Of a stretch of DNA of 64,000 nucleotides, positions 56,070 through 64,000 are shown in pieces (position 1 is the first letter of the stretch; each line of letters begins with the position of its first letter). Source of the DNA: Galeruca laticollis (taxonomy: Eukaryota > Arthropoda > Insecta > Coleoptera > Chrysomelidae); the NCBI GenBank assembly GCA_963921935.1, contig OY998177.1, positions 113,886,067 through 113,950,066 of the forward strand. The letters run 5' to 3'. Position numbers and translations under genes: made by a program. The notes under the pieces were generated by a model. The model saw nothing but the letters and a program-made list of their open reading frames with translations. It ran no database searches and had not been told where the DNA came from.

Positions 56070-57700
56070 TTTTCTTCTTTTCCTTGATACTTTGACGAGT
56101 CCTTATCCGATTTCCATCTTCAGTAGTCAGCAAGCATAGTGACATCCCATCGCCCTTGGTACCTTCTCTCGATATCACGGACATCCTGGTGGAATCGCTC
56201 CCCCTGCTCTTCACTGTAAGCTCCCAGGTTTTCAGGAAAATAGTCTATCTCATCTCATCTTGCAGCCTTGAGCTTCGTATGCTGCTAGCATCCGTTGCAC
56301 AATGGTTACATAGTTAGGATCCTTAGTATTTCCCAAAAACTTTCGTACTACGTCCTTGAACGATACCCAAGCTTCTTTCTCCTTCTCATTCATAGTTTCC
56401 ACAAATGAAGGGTCCGTTAAAAGTTTTCTTATGTCGGGGCCGGTGAAAACTCCCTCTTTCAACTTTGCTTCTGACAGCTTCGGGAATTTTGTAGATAAAT
56501 ATTTGAAACAGTCTCCATCCTTTTGCAGCGGTTTTACAAATTGTTTCATCAACCCCAATTTGATATGGAGAGGGGGCAACAAAACCTTTTCCGGTGGTAC
56601 AAAGGTAGTGTTTATAACATTTTTCTCTCCAGGTTTTAAAGTTTCTCGGGATGGCCAATCACTTTTTTTCCAGTGCTGTTCTCTGGCTCTACTATCCCAC
56701 AAGCATAAGAAGCATGCGTATTTGGTATAGCCTGACTGCTGACCCAAAAGCATTGTCAGTATTTGGAAATCCCCACAAATCATTCATTGATGGTCTTCAT
56801 ACTTGATTTTTTCCAGGATAATGGCCAAATCTTTATAATCTCCTTTCATATGCACAGAATGTCCAATCGCAATCGAGGCAAATTTATTTCCATTGTGCAA
56901 TAATACTGCTTTAAGGCTAGTCTTAGATGAGTCAATGAATAGGCGCCATTCAGATGAGTCATACTTTATATCAAAGCGATCTATGAGTTCTTCCACATTA
57001 TTGCAGAAAACTAAAGTTCTTTCTTTTGAGAAAAACTGGGTAAATTCTTTTTCTAGGTGTCTGTACCAGTAGAAAGAAGTGCCAGGTGATAGATGGCTTC
57101 TATTTTTTAATCTAGAACCTAACAGTTCGGCTGCATCTTTTGAAAGACCTAAATCTCTTACTAAATCATTGAGTTCACCTTGAGAAAATAGTTGAGGCCC
57201 TCCATCTTCGTCAAAATATAAATCTGAGCTTGATTCACCCGGAGGAAGTAATGTAACTTCGTCCTCCAACTCACTAGGGTCTTCATCCAATCTGGAAGGT
57301 GGCTGCGGGATAGATATCTCTGAGCTATGGGGCACTGGATGTATAGCTGAGTCAAGATTAGGATTATGTTTCTTTTGTTTTTTGAAACGAATCCATTTAC
57401 GTCAACTGAGCAGAAGTAGCAGTCAGTGGTGTGGTTTTTCTGCTCACGTCATATCATAGGAATTCCAAATCCAAATGCATTTTTCTTTCTCTTAAACCAC
57501 AAACGAAGATCTTCTTCGCATCTTCTACACACCTTATGCGGGCCCCATGGATTATCTTGATCACCAAGTTTTAATTTAATGTAGGTAAAATAAACTTTCC
57601 TTATAAAATCACTTATATTTCTCTGTTGACTTTTAATATTGAACTCACCACAGATATAACAAAAACTGTTTGGAGAAATAACACAACCCCTTGTAGCCAT
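56070..57700 (-). pseudogene. Uncharacterised Cys-rich invertebrate repeat-family protein, degraded
   Basis: The ATG at 57700 opens MATRGCVISPNSFCYICGEF, with CYICGEF and CRRCEEDLRLW giving a zinc-binding Cys pair set at residues 14-65. A TGA after GFGIPMI (a Trp is usual) and a shift near 57350 follow; then REQKNHTTDCYFC. 57335-56784: PHSSEISIPQPPSRLDEDPS, QLFSQGELNDLVRDLGLSKD, AAELLGSRLKNRS, SEWRLFIDSSKTSLKAVLLH. 56783-56250: ICGDFQILTMLLGQQSGYTK, YACFLCLWDSRA, LPPLHIKLGLMKQFVKPLQK. After another shift: DYFPENLGAYSEEQGERFHQ and RRYQGRWDVTMLADY, stop. From memory this protein recurs in many copies in aphids, Hydra and other invertebrates without assigned function; transposon origin is likely but unproven. 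Three lesions make this copy inactive. Confidence 0.75.
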
Positions 57701-59784
57701 GATTAACAGACAACAGCACTGTTTACTTGAATATCAGTATGTCTACTGAGAGCTTTTCTTTGTTTCAAGCGATATACGTCATTTTACTTGTCTCAACATG
57801 TTAAAACATTCCCAGTCTCACCAACAGCTCAGGTTGTTTTTCTCCTTTATCAAATAAAAAATCATATAGGTTTATTACCAATGAACATAAATACTGCAAT
57901 ACACATAAAAACTTATGTGATAATAATTTGAATATTTTTTGTGTTTTTGGGAGGTGAAAATCTGTAAGAAAATGGAGAGAGAGACAACTTGTACCCAGTC
58001 AGAAACGACAAAATAATTACAATAATCTCACCTTAACCACAATCCGCTCTGCAGCAGAGCCTACTCGATGACGGGACGACTAGACCTCCGATTCGTCTTA
58101 CAAAACTCTTCTAGGGTTTGGTACCCACAGGTCTACCGTATGACTTACCTCAAAGTGTACCAAATAATCAGATATTCTCTTACCCTAGATGTAAATAATG
58201 ATAGTTTCAAAAAATCAAAGACAAAGGGTTCAGGTGATCCACTGGCGTTTATTCTACGATAAAAATATTTATTTTCAGATCACAACTGAGTACAGCTGTC
58301 CGAAAGAATAGTCAGCAAACAATAGGTGTCATTGAACCTTAATGAATTTCATTTAACCTTAATAAATTCCATATCAACAACTTTAAATAAGAACTCGAAG
58401 CAATTGCTTAAAGCGCACAAATATATTAAGTAAACTATTATAATTTAAAGTTTAAAAAGCATCCCCAATAGATTGCAAAATTTTTTTTGTTGTGGTAAAC
58501 TCAAAGATCAAATCATTTTATTTATTAACAATAAAGGATTGTTTTAATTATCAAATTCATTTTTGTTATCTTTAAAAGTATTATTTTGAAAGAACAAAAA
58601 TGTAGGTATAAAAATAAAAGTAACACTAATCAGATAAGACCAAAAAAACTTTGTCTACCTGTACAAAAACGTGTTTTCACGAGGATGGCAGCAATCAACT
58701 GGATACTATTGAAAATAACTCTCACCATCTGGCGACGAATACATCAGACTAAGAAAGTAGCCACTGCATTGAATAATATTTCTAGATCTCCGATCGCGAA
58801 CACCATACCATCAAAGATATTTTTATACAGCTTACCCCGACTTCCTAATTTGTTTTAAAGTTGATTCCGGAGAACTATCTGAATATCTGGTTTTCCAATG
58901 AAAATGGGAAATTTCCAATTAAAACGTGCCAAAAAACTCGAAGAATCGAGATTTTCTTTAAAATGGCGTCTCTACCACTAAATCTCAAATCCTAATAATT
59001 AGACGTGATGAACGATTGAACAACTCCAATCCTCCAAACAACAGGTGTGCTTAAAATCCCGCTTAATACGGATCCTCCTTTAAACCTATCCACAGGCTAT
59101 GGAGACAACTTGCTACCACAGGGGCACAGCAAAAGCAACAACACTAATAATGGCGTCTACCTATCCTTCAACAACTGCTTCAAGAGGTTCTACAGGGCGG
59201 AAGCCCCACTCCTTCCGAAAATTATCATTACCAAAATTGCCACTCTAGAAATTCAAAATAATTTCAGAACTCAATAAACAATGTAGACGAAATACTTCAG
59301 GGGCGAACTCACCCATCTTCACTGCCAAACTTCCACAGAAAACACTTCTCAGCAAGTATTCAAGATGCCCACCGACTCTCAAACACATCCCCTCATTTTA
59401 GGAAATTAAAATCCTCTATCGTGCAATTCAGCATCCAGTTAAAACCCTAAATGATCATGATATTGATAGCCGAAAAGTTAAGTACAGAACTGACTATAAA
59501 ATTTAACCATCAGGTTTGTCCAGCTAATCGCCAACAACTGATAAAGCGATTTGCAAATAAATATCCTAAAAGTAAGCAACCCAATATACATTAATTTTAG
59601 AATTATTTGTGATATAAATCCAATTAAGTTAGATTTAAGAAAATTATTTAGTGAATTTTAATATGTGAATTTTGAATTTCAATTAATTATAAGAAAATGA
59701 TTTAGTGAATTTTAATACCGTAACATCACATTCTAAGCAAAAATCTTGTGGAGGAGCAGGAAGGATGACTGTCTGATGGGAGGG
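57701..59784. other. Unassigned DNA
   Basis: No element recognised. 59040-59280 is richer in G+C with an open plus frame (STGYGDNLLPQGHSKSNNTN, then FNNCFKRFYRAEAPLLPKII) that resembles coding sequence but matches nothing I know; 58586-58858 is a Lys/Arg/Thr-rich frame of uncertain status. Confidence 0.4.
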
Positions 59785-59905
59785 CGGAATTACCGTCGGT
59801 GGAATAAAGCTATCCAATCTTCGTTATGCGGACGATATTTTCCTACTACCAAATACCAAAGAGGAACTTTTGGAAATTTGACATAAACTGAAAATCGAAC
59901 TATCA
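59785..59905 (+). pseudogene. LINE reverse transcriptase catalytic fragment
   Basis: About 40 codons: ITVGGIKLSNLRYADDIFLL, then PNTKEELLEI and a stop, then HKLKIEL. The YADD motif with LRYADD context is LINE-type RT motif C. No other RT block on either side; the fragment joins a PLE piece at about 59908. Confidence 0.75.
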
Positions 59906-59907
59906 AC

Positions 59908-60003
59908 TACTCAAACTCTTAGAAATTTTGAAATCAGATACAGTGAACTCTTACGAGCATACAGATAAAAACAACCAGATAAATCTCACTACGCAAAACA
60001 TCA
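59908..60003 (+). pseudogene. PLE-A GIY-YIG fragment
   Basis: TLRNFEIRYSELLRAYR, a stop, then KQPDKSHYAKH: matches residues 130-165 of the endonuclease part at 4151-4819, with His to Leu at the EH motif. Only 95 bp. Directly fused to the LINE fragment. Confidence 0.8.
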
Positions 60004-60171
60004 AATACAGTGAACACTTTCCAGGCGTCTGGCAGTTCAAGCCATCGATAAAGACTTGTCGTGCACTTGTTATATTTCCATCCTGCTCTAATTTTTTTAC
60101 CGTATGTCCTTGTGAATATCTCCACAATATAGTACTTTTTTATGTTAAGCTTCCCGCATTCGTTAATTTCT
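60004..60171. other. Unassigned spacer
   Basis: A minus-strand open frame (to 60185) reads RTYGKKIRAGWKYNKCTTSL and LYRWLELPDAWKVF; it looks like coding sequence but I cannot place it. Confidence 0.3.
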
Positions 60172-60962
60172 AATTTTCCGCCCAACCTATCTAATATGCT
60201 ACAAAAGTATTGGTTACCCCAAAAAAAGTTGGAATTTAGAATTTTTTTTTTGGAGTTATTTTCACGTTTTCCATCGAGAACAACACGAAAAAACGGTTTG
60301 TGGGAAAAAAATCCTGTATGAATGTCGTCGTCGTCGTCGTTGTAGTCCGCTTTTCGTTATATGTCTTGTTAGCACGATACAGCCCCCGGAGTGGAACAAG
60401 TCAATCATTTTATGATTGAATATTGTTCAGAACATCTCACAGATGAGCCCTTTCGATTTTCAGCTCACCAGAGTCAGAATAACGGATGCTATAGTACTTT
60501 AAGCACGACATTTTTGTCATTTTTGGAGAAATTTCAGTTTATTAGCATGATGCAGCCTCCGTATTATATACAAGTGACCAATTTTGTAATTGGATATTAA
60601 TCAGGGCATCTCAAATATGACGGGTACTGTGGTACTTGGAGTACCAAATTATTGTCATTTTTGGAGAATTTTCAGTTTGTTAGCACGATACAGCCTCCAG
60701 AATATATACAAGTGACTAATTTTATGATTGAATATGATTCAGAGCTTATAATAGACGGATATTATCTCTTTTTATCCCACCAGAGCTACAACGGGTGCTA
60801 AATGTACCTGATGTGTCACATTTTTGGTCCTTTTTGGAGAAATTTCGGGTTGTTAGTACGACACATCCTCCGGAGTGTATACAAGTGACAATTTCATGAT
60901 AGAATATCATTCAGGGCGCCTCACAGATGCGGAAAAGTTAGTTTTAATCCTTAAAATCGTTT
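60172..60962 (+). repeat. Tandem-unit element, copy 3 (3.5 units)
   Basis: The leader shares TTTTCCGCCCAACCTATCTA with copy 1, then AAAAAAAGTTGGAATTTAG and a GTC run (60321-60350). Units start 60370, 60543, 60681 and 60854; the second has an internal deletion of about 35 bp. Unit identities correspond to units 1, 3, 4 and 6 of copy 2. Ends in the same terminator (GATGCGGAAAAGTTAG, CCTTAAAATCG). Confidence 0.83.
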
Positions 60963-61329
60963 TTTATGAGATACATTGCTTCTCCAAACTATTATTCCGA
61001 AGCTTTCTATCGAATTTTCCAAATATAAATTTCATTTCATCTAAAATTTTCCTCAAAGTTCATAATCACTAGCACACTTCAAAACTTTTTCCAAAGTGGC
61101 AGTTCATTTCTTAGAAAACGTAGTGAATAGTTCCACATATAGAATTTCTAGCATCTTCCTATACGATCATTTTTTTCTTCCGCTGCCGGTGTATGGTACT
61201 TGTACTTCTCCATGTTACGCCTTTAAATGCAAGACACCTTGTATTTAAAGATTAGACACATTTTAATATAATTCGCATGTTAATGAGATAGAAAAAGACA
61301 AACACATTAATTCGTAATGCGTTGCCATG
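60963..61329. other. Unassigned DNA
   Basis: Nothing recognised. Confidence 0.45.
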
Positions 61330-61600
61330 AGTTCGAATGTAGATAAATATAATTTACAATGAACACAAAAAACTCTCGTTCCTTTCTTCTACAAATCCTC
61401 CTGGAGGACTTCCCTTCCAAATCATATTGTTTTTGATACCCTCTTGTGAATCCTTCAACAGTTTCTGCCCTATAAACAAAATTCCTCCATTCCATCGCCT
61501 CTTTACAGTCTTCGTTAAACCAGCCTCTGCCTTGTTTTCTTGTAGCTTTTCCTATGTATTCCTGGGCTACCTTCCTCTATTTATATCCATTCCATTCATA
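61330..61600 (-). pseudogene. LINE endonuclease-RT linker fragment
   Basis: Reads KVAQEYIGKATRKQGRGWFN, EDCKEAMEWRNFVYRAETVE, then YQKQYDLEGKSSRRICRRKE. WFNEDCKEAM with a following basic helix is the common linker before LINE RT domains. No RT motif follows. A stub only. Confidence 0.65.
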
Positions 61601-61997
61601 TTGTTGGAATTTACACTAAGTAATTCTAACTGTTCTAATTATATATTTCCAGACACCCTGTACATATGTATTGGAACGGCGTAGATGTCGCTGGGTGTCT
61701 AACAGTAACGAATCTCTGCGCGCGCAATTTCATTTAAAAGTACTGCAGTAGCTTTCGTCCTAGGCACACCTACTGCGAGAGTGTCTACGCACTTTACACA
61801 GGAACTAGCCCTATGTAAGAGTTTCGAGCTTTACAGCTTTATTGCGAAGTTGGTCCGTTGTTGTTCAAGTTGTGTGTTTTAGTTGTGTAACTAACTCAGT
61901 TATTCGCCGTGGTTTTTCCTAAAAAAGCCGGTAGTTGGTCTCTCTCTAACACGTTTAGATTGCCGTGTACGTTGCCCAAGAAGCCGGTATATCTTCC
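61601..61997. other. Locally GC-richer unassigned DNA
   Basis: 61680-61960 has higher G+C (GTCGCTGGGTGTC, CTGCGCGCGCAATTTC) than its surroundings. It could be a promoter or 5' exon of a host gene or an unrecognised element end. ACACCCTGTACAT near 61650 resembles CACACCCTGTAATAC at 10176. Confidence 0.3.
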
Positions 61998-62026
61998 TCA
62001 CTCTCTCTCTCTCTCTCTCTCTCTCT
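61998..62026 (+). repeat. (CT)n microsatellite
   Basis: Pure CT dinucleotide run of about 13-14 repeats. Confidence 0.9.
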
Positions 62027-64000
62027 ACATCAAATCACAATTACATCCATCGCAGGTTATCAATTCTCTCTCCTCTCTATTGAAACATTCATCATGTTTC
62101 TGATACATAGTTTTTCTTTTTCTTTTCATGTAGTAATTATTTTATGGTAATAGCTAAGATTACAGTGTTGCCAAATATTGGCAAGAACAATTCATGGTGA
62201 TAATATTTTCACATGTTTATTTATTTTGTTTTATATGATCTTTCGAAGTTGTTCCATTAAAGATCAGTTGAAATTAAACTGACTATTTATTGACATCTCA
62301 GTAGTTTGCTTAACCTTCCGTGATCAGCGGAGACAGGATAGTTCACTTAGATGTCAACAACCACCTCCCCAAAATTATACAGTCCACTGAAGTTACTGCC
62401 CGTCTTCGCTCCTCGACATATGTTTTCTTGTCTTTCTCTGGGTTACAGGTTGTTTTCTATTTCTTCCACAAACTGATGTATTCGTGGTTCACTCTAGAGT
62501 TTAGTGACATCATATTGTGTGAGTTTAACTTTTAGAATACTTTTAGGCGGAATTTACTCTCTGTTTTTCATGGTATAAATTTATAATATCAAATGTTGTA
62601 ATCACATTTAGTGAATGATCGTGTTAGTTGTTTGAGTTTCTATTCTGATCAAGTTCATATAAAACCTGATAATCATTTTTCATTGAAAAGCTAATAATAT
62701 ATATTTCAACAGAAATGTTATTGCCATCAATGAATTCAAATATTTCTAATTACAAGATTGTATATATTAGGTATATTTACTTCATTACGCATATAGATAT
62801 ACAGTTTTGTTTAAGTTTCTCCACTCATGGTAGCTACAATGTGAATATGTAATATATCTTATAAAATAATGATTCATTACTAATTCATAAGTGCCTAATA
62901 ATATTGAATCAACTGTGCTTTATCAGTCGCCCATCTAAGTAGAACAAAATTCAATAGGACCAAATCAAACAAGTAGTGGTATCCTTGCATGTGATATGTA
63001 TCAGTTAAAAATAAAAGTAGGTGAGATTGTTTGCAAAACACTTGACGTAAGACCTTCGCGACGACAAACAAAAAAGATCGGAATGCTTGGTTGAAAATGA
63101 GTTGGTTTTTTAATTAGTTAATTAGAAGACATTCAATCAGGTTTCGTATACTTGAATACTCTTACAACAAACTTAAATGGAATATCTACTTCATCATAAT
63201 TATTATATTCATCGGTGCTACAAATGATAAAATGTCAGATTAAATTAAGATAAATAAAGCTTTTGACATAGATCGTGTCACAATCATTGTTTATTATGTA
63301 TGATGAAGACATATTAGAAATCACTACAACAATTATGGAATGTTCCAACTAGATGTGTGATATAGACACTCAACATGAATAATTAGAAACAAATATGAAC
63401 GAGGTAAACGACTTTATGACTTTACCATAAAAATAATCATAGAGGAGCATGAGAAAAATATACAAAACGTGGAGAACCGAGAGAAACATGAGACAGCAGT
63501 GTTGTTCAAGAAAAGGGACAATCATGGAATGAGGCAAAAATGGTAGCAAGAAATAAGAAGGAATGGGCCAGGTTTGTTCATGAAGACATTGCCACATATT
63601 AACGCAAACATTATTACTAAATATAAGAAAATACGTAATGTTAAGTAATGAAATGTTATACTCTTCACCATTGAAAAGTTTAATATTTAGAATTAATTAG
63701 TATTTTTAGAAATTGGAAAACAACAATTACTTTTTAAATCTAGTGCATTCTAATTATTATTACCTGAAGCGCCAAACCTACTCAAGAATTTTTCGAAACT
63801 TCATGTACAGATTATGAATAAATACTATTGTGAATATTTTAATAATAGTAATAATAATAGTATTAAAATTTTCCATTACGGTTCTGTTGGTTGTGTTGTT
63901 CGGTGAAGAGAGATTATAGGGTTATGGCACACAGGTAATGCGGTATCTTAGCTGGTGTATCATCGTATTTTATAAAATGTTTATAAAATAAATCACCTTC
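62027..64000. other. Unassigned AT-rich DNA
   Basis: No gene, repeat or element recognised in the last 2 kb; open frames are short and composition-driven. Confidence 0.5.

Noticed and set aside
1..64000. Host protein-coding, tRNA or rRNA genes, and bacterial-type defence or biosynthetic systems
   Set aside because: No tRNA cloverleaf, rRNA block, multi-exon host gene or operon-like cluster could be supported anywhere; all recognisable coding sequence belongs to mobile elements or one degraded repeat family.

Overview
The window looks like gene-poor, AT-rich intergenic DNA from an insect. I found no convincing host gene, rRNA, tRNA or CRISPR. Nearly everything recognisable is transposable-element DNA of kinds common in arthropods: Penelope-like elements (PLEs) with a GIY-YIG endonuclease, a Ty3/Gypsy element of 17.6/297 type, a BEL/Pao element, several LINE clades, a PIF/Harbinger transposon, hAT remnants, and DUF4817 and DDE transposase remnants. 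Almost every coding region is broken by stops, frameshifts or insertions. Some insertions still have clean target-site duplications (TSDs), so their order can be read.

Layout. 1-3.2 kb holds transposase remnants. 3336-10153 is one giant fold-back structure with arms of about 2.7 kb around a 157-bp loop; its left arm was later hit by two PLE insertions. 11.3-12.5 kb holds a LINE fragment and a PLE tail. 14837-18517 is a 5'-truncated LINE of the I/LOA/R1 type. 18.9-19.9 kb is a decayed SAP-domain gag. 20.7-34.95 kb is a three-level nest: a minus-strand Gypsy element contains a Harbinger transposon (24289-32473), which contains a 4.6-kb head-to-head PLE dimer (24544-29179). The same Gypsy element also carries a 1.37-kb hAT/P-like element and a 220-bp PLE-like dimer.

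35-37.2 kb is a hAT (ZBED-like) remnant. 38.9-44.2 kb holds two copies of an element built from about 173-bp tandem units; a third copy lies at 60.2 kb. 41.2-47 kb is a minus-strand BEL/Pao element broken by one array copy and two tiny PLE dimers. 47.1-51.2 kb is a PLE split by an RTE LINE. 51.9-52.4 kb is another LINE end. 53.6-54.6 kb is a fold-back element. 56-57.7 kb is a degraded copy of an uncharacterised Cys-rich protein family. 59.8-61.6 kb has LINE and PLE scraps. The last 2 kb is unassigned.

The main observation is a shared architecture for PLE insertions. Six insertions of two families, from 66 bp to 4.6 kb, each have an 11-13 bp TSD, are inverted (head-to-head) dimers, and end in a short tail on one side and an extension of about 40-45 bp on the other. 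The 3' region of the larger family also carries a conserved candidate hammerhead ribozyme.
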